Shown here one piece after another: positions 39,132 to 45,109 of a stretch of DNA of 48,059 bases. The DNA comes from a virus. Numbering within the stretch: the stretch's first letter is position 1; each line of letters starts with the position of its first letter. The stretch lies in the IMG/VR virus record IMGVR_UViG_3300037153_000276, positions 1 through 48,059 of that record. The stretch is one strand, 5' to 3'. A program made the position numbers and the translations under genes. The notes below the pieces were generated by a model. It saw only the letters and a program-made list of their open reading frames with translations. It ran no database searches and had not been told where the DNA came from.

Positions 39132-39523
39132 GGGTGCGTGTAGACGGCGCTTGGGCCGTGGCCTTCGAGCTTGAGCTTCTTGGCCGCGACGAACTCGCGT
39201 AACAGGCGGGTAGCGGCGCGGGTATTGACGTCGAGAGCCGAGACAACTATCTCGTTGGTCAACGACTTCTGCTTGGCGACTAGGGTCGTCATCTTGGTCC
39301 GCAGGGCTACCATCTTGGCCTTGGAGCTGCGCTTGGTGACCCGACGGGGCTGCGGCTCCCAGCGCTTGCGGGGCTTGAACAGTCTGTGCGCCTCGTTCAT
39401 GTGTGGCTTGCAGAGGTCAAGCGTTGGCGCGCTTTTTGTCACGCGGCCGTTTGTTAGTTGTAGTGTTCCGACGGCGTTTTTGTGCTGCTTGCACCAGTCG
39501 CACTCCAGAATAGTCACCTTCAC
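39128..39523 (-). CDS. Basic zinc-knuckle protein with possible winged helix, 131 aa
   Basis: The GTG at 39523 follows AAAAGGAGAGTAAAC and a perfect hairpin (39539-39556: GGGCGCT-ACTG-AGCGCCC). ECDWCKQHK and LDLCKPHMNEAHRLF suggest a CxxC...CxxH site; the helix AATRLLREFVAAKKLKLEGH looks like a helix-turn-helix end. A DNA-binding role is possible. Confidence 0.6.
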   Translation of the reverse strand: MKVTILECDWCKQHKNAVGTLQLTNGRVTKSAPTLDLCKPHMNEAHRLFKPRKRWEPQPRRVTKRSSKAKMVALRTKMTTLVAKQKSLTNEIVVSALDVNTRAATRLLREFVAAKKLKLEGHGPSAVYTHP

Positions 39524-39791
39524 GTTTACTCTCCTTTTGGGCGCTCAGTAGCGCCCCGCGGGCCTCGCCGCGGTTGTGCTCTTTCACGAACTTGTGGTAG
39601 TCCGCGCTGAGCTTGTAATACCGGCTCTTGATGAGCCGACCATCGATGCTCCACGTGTCACTGCGATACGAGTCACACCGCTCGCAGTAGAACGTGATGC
39701 GCCTGTCGTTTCCCTCGAGGACATAGACGGGGCCTATGACCTCTAGGGCATGGCCCGACAGGGCCCGGCAGATCATCGCGCGATTCTTCAC
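39417..39791 (-). CDS. Hypothetical Cys-pair protein, 124 aa
   Basis: The GTG at 39791 overlaps the upstream stop. ITFYCERCDSYRSDTW and a helical DYHKFVKEHNRGEARGALL look genuine. The last 45 residues overlap the start of the next gene and are Arg/Lys/Asn-rich, so the active part is probably the first 80 residues. Confidence 0.55.
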   Translation of the reverse strand: MKNRAMICRALSGHALEVIGPVYVLEGNDRRITFYCERCDSYRSDTWSIDGRLIKSRYYKLSADYHKFVKEHNRGEARGALLSAQKESKREGDYSGVRLVQAAQKRRRNTTTNKRPRDKKRANA

Positions 39792-39946
39792 GCCGCATCC
39801 TCTCTGGCTTCCGCAGCCGCCTCTTCGCGAACAATCCTGGCGATGGCGCTGAGTGCCTCAGTGCCGGTGATATCCCCCCGATTCAGGGCTCGGAGGACGC
39901 CCGCGATTCTGCGTAGCGTTCGTTTGTTGGATGGGTTGCCCTTCAT
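39788..39946 (-). CDS. Small helical protein, 52 aa
   Basis: The ATG at 39946 is preceded by GAAAGGACACGCA and by a CGGGCG-ACCAA-CGCCCG hairpin (39972-39988). The product is a basic helical peptide (KRTLRRIAGVLRALNRGDIT) ending acidic. Unknown. Confidence 0.6.
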   Translation of the reverse strand: MKGNPSNKRTLRRIAGVLRALNRGDITGTEALSAIARIVREEAAAEAREDAA

Positions 39947-40010
39947 TGCGTGTCCTTTCTGGTTAGTTCTTCGGGCGTTGGTCGCCCGGGGGTCCCAGGT
40001 TGAGACCTTA

Positions 40011-40039
40011 GTTGGCCCTTCAATGGGTGAAGGGCCAAC
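40011..40039 (+). promoter_or_regulatory. TTCA-N5-TGAA palindrome, site 6 (12-bp arms)
   Basis: GTTGGCCCTTCA-ATGGG-TGAAGGGCCAAC is a perfect 12-bp inverted repeat, the strongest copy. Both halves carry the TTGG flank, so it looks like two full half-sites. It lies in a 100-base gap. A terminator is possible from the stem strength, but there is no T-run. Confidence 0.85.
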
Positions 40040-40046
40040 CGGGGTG

Positions 40047-40250
40047 TCAACTCAGGTTTTGAATCTCCCATCCCGCCCTGAAGCCCTTGATGAAAACCTT
40101 GACCATCATAGGGTTCTTGTCGCGGAAGACCTCGACGTTGTACGTCGGGCCTGTGTGGAACAGACGGTACACGTACACTCCGTCGGTTCGACCGTAGGTA
40201 ACCTGGAGCGGGAGGTCCTGCAGCCAGGTCTCAAATTGCTCTAGGTTCAT
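40047..40250 (-). CDS. Small hypothetical protein, 67 aa
   Basis: The ATG at 40250 overlaps the previous TGA region. A helix (LEQFETWLQDLP) is followed by beta strands (GVYVYRLFHTGPTYNVEVFR; MMVKVFIKGFRAGWEIQ). Unknown. Confidence 0.6.
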   Translation of the reverse strand: MNLEQFETWLQDLPLQVTYGRTDGVYVYRLFHTGPTYNVEVFRDKNPMMVKVFIKGFRAGWEIQNLS

Positions 40251-40480
40251 GTCTGACGGGCCTCCTCGAGCAGCTCCCGTACGGCGGTCCTGAGCTCGTG
40301 GAGCTGCGCCACGAGGAGTTGGCGTTCCGCCTCGCTCTTGCACAGCGCCTTGAGGTTGGTGTAGCACCCACCGAACCGCTGGTACATCTCGTGACATATA
40401 CCCTGGAAGCTCTTGCTTCCGGGCGTCGTCTCGAATGCGACGGTGGGCCGCTTCGTCTTTGGTGCATTGAGTTTGTTCAC
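40247..40480 (-). CDS. Small helical protein, 77 aa
   Basis: The GTG at 40480 lies behind GGGAGGTCGTCGG and overlaps the upstream TGA (GTGA). A helical pair with MYQRFGGCYTNLKALCKSEA and LLVAQLHELRTAVRELLEEA. Unknown. Confidence 0.6.
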   Translation of the reverse strand: MNKLNAPKTKRPTVAFETTPGSKSFQGICHEMYQRFGGCYTNLKALCKSEAERQLLVAQLHELRTAVRELLEEARQT

Positions 40481-40776
40481 CCGACGACCTCCCATTCCTC
40501 GAGATCAACCTGTGCGTTGATCACGTTGTTGTACACGTCGTCGGAGTCCACGTCCCAGTAGACCCGCTTCGGGCGCTCCAGGGTGTAGTTGCTCCGGACG
40601 TACGCGCTGTACGCTGCGTCGTGGTCCCTGTCGAGCTTGTTGAGGATCTCCGCCAGATTGTCCTCGACCCAGTTGGCCGCTGCGCTCGGCGTCTTGAACT
40701 CGTCGGGCACCTCGAGCTCGATCTCAGCCGTCGCGGGGCAGTGTACCTCGACGGTGAGCTTGCACTTTAGCTTCAT
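40477..40776 (-). CDS. Hypothetical protein, 99 aa
   Basis: The ATG at 40776 follows GAAAGGACAACC and the UUCG hairpin. Beta front (MKLKCKLTVEVHCPATAEIE) then helical and charged (WVEDNLAEILNKLDRDHDAA). Unknown. Confidence 0.6.
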   Translation of the reverse strand: MKLKCKLTVEVHCPATAEIELEVPDEFKTPSAAANWVEDNLAEILNKLDRDHDAAYSAYVRSNYTLERPKRVYWDVDSDDVYNNVINAQVDLEEWEVVG

Positions 40777-40788
40777 GGTTGTCCTTTC

Positions 40789-40810
40789 GGTGGGGGCCGA
40801 AGCCCCCACC
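40789..40810 (-). other. UUCG-capped 9-bp hairpin before the 99-aa gene
   Basis: In the minus reading, GGTGGGGGC-TTCG-GCCCCCACC, a C(UUCG)G tetraloop on a 9-bp stem, among the most stable RNA hairpins. GAAAGGAC follows. There is no T-run, so a leader element is preferred to a terminator. Confidence 0.75.
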
Positions 40811-40822
40811 ATGGGTTGATGG

Positions 40823-41038
40823 TTAACGGTTGCCCTTCTTGTTGTTCTTGTACTTGAGAGGTGGCAGTGTGGGCATAACCTCCTTCACTGCCTGGGTGAG
40901 CAAGGTGTACCCGACGTCCTGGATCGACCGGCCGGTGTGGATGGCGATCGTGCGGATGTCGTCCCGTAGCTGGCCGTAGATGTTGATAGACGACCAGCTC
41001 TTGCGAGGTGTTTCCTTGGCTGTGATGCGGATTGCCAT
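40823..41038 (-). CDS. Ribbon-helix-helix-like DNA-binding protein
   Basis: This 71-residue protein shows SSINIYGQLRDDIRTIAIHT then GRSIQDVGYTLLTQAVKEVM, matching the strand-helix-helix order of Arc/MetJ/CopG regulators, with a basic tail (KYKNNKKGNR). It could bind short palindromes and is one of three candidate readers of the TTCA-N5-TGAA sites. Confidence 0.6.
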   Translation of the reverse strand: MAIRITAKETPRKSWSSINIYGQLRDDIRTIAIHTGRSIQDVGYTLLTQAVKEVMPTLPPLKYKNNKKGNR

Positions 41039-41044
41039 GGGTTG

Positions 41045-41206
41045 TTAGTCCACCTTCTCGAGCGTGACCTTGAGGGTCGTGGTGCCCTTGGCGAAGTGCT
41101 TCTGGACGTACAGGGTCCCGATGACGGGGGCCTCGTCCTCAGCGGGCTTCTCCTCGAACCTCACGGTGTTCTTGGTCTCGCGGACCTTCTCGAAGACTAC
41201 CGTCAT
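41045..41206 (-). CDS. Small beta protein, 53 aa
   Basis: The ATG at 41206 overlaps the upstream TGA. MTVVFEKVRETKNTVRFEEK and ends FAKGTTTLKVTLEKVD; a single beta sheet is likely. Unknown. Confidence 0.55.
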   Translation of the reverse strand: MTVVFEKVRETKNTVRFEEKPAEDEAPVIGTLYVQKHFAKGTTTLKVTLEKVD

Positions 41207-41484
41207 CACTCGTCCTCCGTACGGGCGATGGCCTCCATGATCTGGATCTGGTGGATGCGGATGGCGATGTTCTCGATCAACGCCGTGGCGTAGACCTTCG
41301 ACTCCACCATCATCTTGATGCCCTCCTCGATCCCCTCGGCCAGCTTGCCGCCGCCCTCGAAGAACACCTCGATGAACGGGTCCTGGAGGTGCTTGACCTC
41401 CGTGCCGGTCCCGCTCTTGCCGTTGCGCTCGAAGATGCGGACGGTGACGCCCGCCTTCTTGAGCTTCTCCACATTGATTACCAC
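41206..41484 (-). CDS. Hypothetical protein, 92 aa
   Basis: The GTG at 41484 is preceded by GAAAGGAGTCAGCA and by a GGGTTGC-TAC-GCAACCC hairpin (41505-41521). VINVEKLKKAGVTVRIFERN then a helical KLAEGIEEGIKMMVESKVYA. Unknown. Confidence 0.6.
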   Translation of the reverse strand: MVINVEKLKKAGVTVRIFERNGKSGTGTEVKHLQDPFIEVFFEGGGKLAEGIEEGIKMMVESKVYATALIENIAIRIHQIQIMEAIARTEDE

Positions 41485-41530
41485 TGCTGACTCCTTTCGG
41501 TTATGGGTTGCGTAGCAACCCGGGGTGCGG

Positions 41531-41590
41531 GATTGCACCTTGGAGGGCACGATTGGCGGGTCCGCCCGCCGTGCCCTCGGGGCTGCAATC
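41531..41590 (-). other. Nested long hairpin, 60 bases
   Basis: GATTGCA pairs with TGCAATC at the ends (41531-41537/41584-41590). Inside, GAGGGCAC (41543-41550) pairs with GTGCCCTC (41571-41578) and GGCGGG-TCCG-CCCGCC caps it. It follows the 22-residue membrane peptide on the minus strand, touching its stop codon. It has no T-run. RNase processing or a factor-dependent stop is possible. Confidence 0.7.
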
Positions 41591-41658
41591 TAGCAGGATA
41601 GGATCACCACGTACAGGAGGATCAAGAGCAAGAGGAAGATCATCCATGCCTCGTACAT
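41590..41658 (-). CDS. Single-TM micropeptide, 22 aa
   Basis: MYEAWMIFLLLLILLYVVIL followed by SC is one hydrophobic helix. Its start overlaps the upstream TGA (ATGA), which supports translation. It could modulate a membrane enzyme or early lysis inhibition; no evidence decides. Confidence 0.6.
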   Translation of the reverse strand: MYEAWMIFLLLLILLYVVILSC

Positions 41659-41966
41659 CACTTGCCCTCGTCGAGAATGCGTAGCGCGTTCTGCAGGTGC
41701 TCGGTGAGCTCTTCGTTGTCGGGGAACCCGCCGCAGTCGATGATGAACTCGGCGGCGGCAGCGAGGGCCGCGATCTGCGCGGGCACCAGCGGGACGCTGA
41801 TGGGCATTCCCTTGATGCGGGTGTGGATGACCCCCAGGTCGCACGCCTCGCAGAGTTGCCTGTCGTTGGCTTGGGGGATCAGGCGCTCGACTCGCTTCTT
41901 ACATTCTGGACACGTAATCATTAGGGTTCCTTTCTCGAGCGCCTCGCGCTCGTCCTTGGTGATCAT
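41658..41966 (-). CDS. Zinc-knuckle protein, 102 aa
   Basis: TCPECKKRVERLIP and QLCEACDLGVIHTRIKG give CxxC twice, then a helical Ala-rich C-terminus (PAQIAALAAAAEFIIDCGGF). Unknown function. Confidence 0.62.
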   Translation of the reverse strand: MITKDEREALEKGTLMITCPECKKRVERLIPQANDRQLCEACDLGVIHTRIKGMPISVPLVPAQIAALAAAAEFIIDCGGFPDNEELTEHLQNALRILDEGK

Positions 41967-41967
41967 G

Positions 41968-42252
41968 TTAGTCTCGCCCGAATCCCTTGGGGAGATCCAT
42001 GGCGTCGGCCTCGTTGACCAGGTCGATGGCGCACTCGATGTCGAGGTTGGCGACCTCCTCGAGCTTCTCGGCGACCGTGCTGCCCTGCATGTTCTCGGGT
42101 AGGCTGTCGTACCACTCTGAGTACTCGTCCTGCAGCTCAAGGAGCTGCTCGAGGCCCTCGAGGGCCTTGCTGACTGCTTCCTTCCACCTGTCGACGCGGG
42201 ATAGCATCTTGGGCTTCGGGGGCTTGGGGGGATCTGCGCTGAACGTTACCAT
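41968..42252 (-). CDS. Helical protein with shared VTFSADP front, 94 aa
   Basis: The ATG at 42252 starts MVTFSADPPKPPKPK, followed by helices (VDRWKEAVSKALEGLEQLLE). The front resembles those of the genes at 42880, 43490 and 45110. Unknown function. Confidence 0.6.
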   Translation of the reverse strand: MVTFSADPPKPPKPKMLSRVDRWKEAVSKALEGLEQLLELQDEYSEWYDSLPENMQGSTVAEKLEEVANLDIECAIDLVNEADAMDLPKGFGRD

Positions 42253-42311
42253 CACTCGTCCTCCAGTCGGGGGCTGACCTCGATGGTCAGGTTGTAGATG
42301 CAGAACTCCAT
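42252..42311 (-). CDS. Possible 19-aa peptide
   Basis: ATG at 42311 after AAAGAAGTGACA, MEFCIYNLTIEVSPRLEDE, stop overlapping the next ATG. Short, so uncertain, but it fills the only gap between tightly packed genes. Confidence 0.35.
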   Translation of the reverse strand: MEFCIYNLTIEVSPRLEDE

Positions 42312-42313
42312 TG

Positions 42314-42880
42314 TCACTTCTTTGCCTCCTTGTTATCCTTGTCCATCTGGCCGATGTGCTTGCAGGTGAAGCTCCTGCCGAACTTGAAAGCGGGGCAGGT
42401 GCAGAGGATGTGCCCGAGCTTGTCCTCGCGGATCTCGTACCACTTGCCCTTGCGGGACTCGGACTCGAAGGTCCGGAGGACGCGGTAGGGGGGCTTCACC
42501 GGTTGGGGCTTGTGGGTCTTGTAGAGCTTCATGTGCCGGCGCATGGACTGGGGAAGGTCACCGATGATCGAGTCGGGTAGTGGGCCGAGCTCGGTGAAGC
42601 GCCGCATTGCGTCGAGGTACGCCTGGTGGGCGTTGCCGAGGTCGATCACGGCCTGGCCCACGGCCTTGCGGAGTTCGAGGGTGTCGGGCTTCGCGACCTT
42701 GGTAGCTGGGCGGTAGTTGAAGCCTTGTAGCTCCTCGCGGTACGCGGGCTTGGGCACGACGCGGGGCGGCTCGTTCTTTGTCCGGGCGCCCGGGGGATTG
42801 CTCCCCCGGGTCTTGCCGGACTTGGTTTTGGCCGCCTTGGCCGTGGGGGCCTCAGCGGACCATGTGAAGTTAGTTGCCAT
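42314..42880 (-). CDS. SWIM-type zinc-finger protein
   Basis: In this 188-residue protein, residues 148-178 hold YEIREDKLGHILCTCPAFKF then FTCKHIG: Cys160-x-Cys162...Cys173-x-His175, the CxCx(n)CxH SWIM signature, which binds DNA or protein partners. The N-terminal 45 residues are basic and disordered. It opens with MATNFTWSAEAPT, a front shared with other early proteins. It may recruit recombination factors. Confidence 0.75.
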   Translation of the reverse strand: MATNFTWSAEAPTAKAAKTKSGKTRGSNPPGARTKNEPPRVVPKPAYREELQGFNYRPATKVAKPDTLELRKAVGQAVIDLGNAHQAYLDAMRRFTELGPLPDSIIGDLPQSMRRHMKLYKTHKPQPVKPPYRVLRTFESESRKGKWYEIREDKLGHILCTCPAFKFGRSFTCKHIGQMDKDNKEAKK

Positions 42881-43134
42881 CAGTCGATCACCCAGCCCTG
42901 TGCGAGCAGGTCGTCAATCGTGATCTTGATGGCGTGCTGCTTGATGAACTCGTCGTCGATGCGGAAGGCGTTCGCCCCGGGGACGAACCAGATCTTGCCA
43001 TCGAAGGGATCGCCGACGATGATGCCACAGGACGGGTTGCGGTCCGCGCGGCGCTTCATGGGCAGAACTGGCCACTTGGGCCAGTCGTTCGGGGAGAGGA
43101 TCATCTCTCGGTCAGTCTTGGGTGTGGGCTTCAT
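42880..43134 (-). CDS. Hypothetical protein, 84 aa
   Basis: The ATG at 43134 is at proper distance from AGAGG; ATG 43140 overlaps the upstream TAA and is the alternative. Sequence SCGIIVGDPFDGKIWFVPGA then a helical, acidic end. Unknown. Confidence 0.6.
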   Translation of the reverse strand: MKPTPKTDREMILSPNDWPKWPVLPMKRRADRNPSCGIIVGDPFDGKIWFVPGANAFRIDDEFIKQHAIKITIDDLLAQGWVID

Positions 43135-43139
43135 CTGCA

Positions 43140-43490
43140 TTACCTCTTGCCGACGAGCGCCCGGAGGGCGTCGCCGACCCGGTTGATCTCGACCATCTTG
43201 TCATGCGAGCCGCCATGGTCGGGGTGGTTGCGGAGGCTGAGGATTCGGTAGCCCGCGTTGATGATCTCCAGGGCCAGGGCCTGGTCAGCGATCGCGATGC
43301 CGGCGCTCCGGGTGCCGTTGCTCGAGGAGCCACTGCGGAAGCGCTGCCAGAATTCCTCCTCGCGGGCGCGCTGTGCCCGCTCATAGGCTTCGCGCTCCCG
43401 GCGTAGGCGGTCACGCTCGGCCTTGCGGCGTTCCTTGCGGAGCCGTTCGCGCTCTGCGCGCTTGGGCTCGGCTGTGAAGGTGACTGCCAT
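43140..43490 (-). CDS. J-domain-like protein 2
   Basis: This 116-residue protein starts from the ATG at 43490. The front MAVTFTAEPKR leads to a long Arg/Glu helix (RERLRKERRKAERDRLRRER), then IINAGYRILSLRNHPDHGGS and a second helix, a J-domain-like HPD hairpin like that at 35810. Possibly a DnaK-recruiting factor fused to a charged rod. Confidence 0.72.
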   Translation of the reverse strand: MAVTFTAEPKRAERERLRKERRKAERDRLRREREAYERAQRAREEEFWQRFRSGSSSNGTRSAGIAIADQALALEIINAGYRILSLRNHPDHGGSHDKMVEINRVGDALRALVGKR

Positions 43491-43502
43491 GGTGTCCTTT
43501 CT

Positions 43503-43519
43503 AGGTGGCCTTGCCACCT
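43503..43519 (-). other. Hairpin before J-domain-like gene 2
   Basis: AGGTGGC-AAG-GCCACCT (minus reading), a perfect 7-bp stem followed by AGAAAGGACACC and the ATG. Member of the hairpin-plus-ribosome-site pattern. Confidence 0.7.
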
Positions 43520-43619
43520 CGGCCCGGCGGTGTCCGCCCGCGGCCGCCCCAACCACCAACCCATCAACTCCGAAGCCAGAGTACATGAATCCGAGACATA
43601 TTGCAAGCGTGTTGAAACG

Positions 43620-43847
43620 CTACCGAGGGCCTCGCCGGCGCATATTCAATTGATCCCACCATGAGGGCGGGGGTTGATCGAGCCCTTGGACTATCTCGTC
43701 GAGACATGCGTCACAACAATAGTGCTCTGGATCGTGTGGTGCACGGTAAGAGTTGGTCGCTGGCTCCCCGCAGGCACACTCCTTGCCACATGAGCCGATG
43801 CCTCGTGCGATTGTGTATTCGATGCGACCCCACGCTTTACTTGTCAT
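43620..43847 (-). CDS. Cys-rich zinc protein, 75 aa
   Basis: The ATG at 43847 follows GGAGGAATA. GIGSCGKECACGEPATNSY and HYCCDACLDEIVQG contain seven Cys plus His, enough for two zinc sites. Overlaps the first minus gene by 11 bases. Unknown function. Confidence 0.62.
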   Translation of the reverse strand: MTSKAWGRIEYTIARGIGSCGKECACGEPATNSYRAPHDPEHYCCDACLDEIVQGLDQPPPSWWDQLNMRRRGPR

Positions 43848-44322
43848 TATTCCTCCGGCTAGCACGCTCGAGAATATCCATTGCGGCGTTGGGCTTGCCT
43901 ACTATGTCAGGGTGCTTGAGCGCAAGCTCGGCTTCTAGCTTTCGTATCCGTTCATGGTCTGAAGCGGCCAGAGGCGCGATTTCTGGCTCGTCACCGTAGA
44001 GCTTGTGCATCTTCCATCGCTTGCGTCTGTTGCGCACGCTCTCCATGCCGCTCCGGCTAGCAACATGCTCGCGCATGATCACTTCATGCTCGATACATAG
44101 ATGCCCACTACCCATCTCGTTTGGAGCCTTGGGCATCTTGCACCACGCACATACCTGTAGCCCCATGTAACGCATGAGGTATTCACGTATCTCGGGCCAC
44201 GTGGAGCGTAGGATGTGCTCTGGTACTTCCTCTGGTTGGTGGCCTAGCCTCTCTAGCTCGTCACATAGACGGCAGACATAATTCCAGTTGACTCGCCTAG
44301 TTCGTTTGTTGGGGAATGCCAT
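43837..44322 (-). CDS. First gene of the early block, zinc-knuckle protein, 161 aa
   Basis: The ATG at 44322 follows AGGAGGTCGCGA. YVCRLCDELERLG and LQVCAWCKMPKAPNEMGSGH with LCIEHEV give CxxC, CxxC and C..H pairs. A basic helix (RNRRKRWKMHKLYG) and helical tail follow. As the promoter-proximal early gene it may act on host functions; the family is unrecognised. Confidence 0.65.
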   Translation of the reverse strand: MAFPNKRTRRVNWNYVCRLCDELERLGHQPEEVPEHILRSTWPEIREYLMRYMGLQVCAWCKMPKAPNEMGSGHLCIEHEVIMREHVASRSGMESVRNRRKRWKMHKLYGDEPEIAPLAASDHERIRKLEAELALKHPDIVGKPNAAMDILERASRRNNDK

Positions 44323-44539
44323 TCGCGACCTCCTATTGGTCCGTGTGCAGTGCAGTGTCTGATATGTAGCAATTGTCGTGCCAAGCATGATTGCGTCGTC
44401 GGTTTGTTCGTCGACTTGTTGGTCTAGTTCAACGAAGGCTCGCAATGGTCCCTGGCGGTCGGTTCGGGTGTGTCTGGTCTTCTACCTATTAGCATATCCC
44501 TGCTCGCCGTGATCGACCAGCTGGTCCTAAATCGCTGTT

Positions 44540-44640
44540 AAATAGTACTACATTATGTTTTTTTTATACTATAGGCCGCGCGTTTGATTGCCACTTTATT
44601 TTGCTATTTTCTTTTGTCGTCAAAAACGACGACGCTAAAA
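44540..44640. other. AT-rich core with inverted repeat, possible origin
   Basis: AT-rich against a GC-rich genome, with an 8-T run (44568-44575), TATACTATA and, at 44616-44633, GTCGTC-AAAAAC-GACGAC. AT-rich DNA plus an inverted repeat in a divergent control region is typical of an origin or strong promoter. No DnaA box is obvious. Confidence 0.45.
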
Positions 44641-44730
44641 CGCGGGGATACCTGACCCACATATCGGTAGAAGCCCAGCCACAGCCCTACGCATTACCAC
44701 TCACACGTTGACAGGCCACAGAGCGCTTTG

Positions 44731-44752
44731 TTGGTGCTTCAATAACTGAAGC
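44731..44752 (+). promoter_or_regulatory. TTCA-N5-TGAA palindrome, site 7
   Basis: TTGGTGC-TTCA (44738-44741), ATAAC, TGAA (44747-44750) with GCTTCA/TGAAGC arms. It begins 17 bases after the TTGACA at 44708, so a bound protein would cover the -10 region of any promoter using that hexamer. Confidence 0.75.
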
Positions 44753-44799
44753 AGCGCGTTGTACGCCAACGGGCCTCGATGCTCTGTGCTCGCACTCTT

Positions 44800-44805
44800 T
44801 ATACA
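44800..44805 (+). promoter_or_regulatory. Possible -10 element (TATACA)
   Basis: TATACA is placed so that a transcript would begin at about 44811-44813, just where the paired segment begins. No good -35 hexamer lies 16-18 bases upstream, so the call is weak or depends on an activator. Confidence 0.35.
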
Positions 44806-44810
44806 CGCAC

Positions 44811-44910
44811 CCTGGCGCTGTGGCCTAGCCAACGAGCTAGCAAGCCGGCTGGCTCGCGGACGAGCCAACCACCGAGCTCTCGAGCTCGCGGCGAAGCATG
44901 GGGCGCCAGG
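44811..44910 (+). ncRNA. Candidate structured RNA or leader, about 100 nt
   Basis: CCTGGCGC (44811-44818) pairs perfectly with GCGCCAGG (44903-44910). Between them are TGGC-CTA-GCCA (44821-44831), TGGCTCG-CGGA-CGAGCCA (44850-44867) and CGAGC/GCTCG (44873-44888). This makes a four-helix, closed multibranch fold. It may be a small RNA or the 5' part of the leader of the gene at 45110. High GC makes some pairing expected by chance. Confidence 0.45.
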
Positions 44911-45022
44911 CAGGCAAGTGCTAAGGACCGCGGCGCGGCCACGAGACCTCGCACATGCCTTACCGAAAAAAAAGTTGGGAGGGGCTTGCATCGGGCAGCG
45001 GAATCGGGTCTACTCATGGTGT

Positions 45023-45096
45023 CCGAGGGATGGCGCCCTCGGATGCGGCGGCCGGATGGTCCGGCAACCGAAACGCCCGCGATGCAAGGCATCGCG
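45023..45096 (+). promoter_or_regulatory. Three consecutive leader hairpins
   Basis: CCGAGGG-ATGGCG-CCCTCGG (45023-45042), GCCGG-ATGGT-CCGGC (45051-45065) and CGCGATGC-AAG-GCATCGCG (45078-45096) lie end to end, the last ending two bases before the ribosome site TAGGAG. They may stabilise or regulate the early transcript. Confidence 0.65.
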
Positions 45097-45109
45097 ATAG
45101 GAGTCTCAA

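Larger units (their letters stand above)
44323..45109. other. Divergent intergenic control region
   Basis: This 787-base stretch between the two divergent blocks holds no convincing gene. It contains an AT-rich core (44540-44640), palindrome site 7, a TTGACA hexamer at 44708-44713, a TATACA box at 44800, a foldable 100-base segment (44811-44910) and three leader hairpins (45023-45096). It is the best candidate for early promoters and the replication origin. Confidence 0.75.

Noticed and set aside
44708-44736. Sigma-70 promoter from the TTGACA at 44708
   Set aside because: At 16-18 bases spacing there is only TTGGTG-like sequence and no acceptable -10, so the hexamer alone is not enough.
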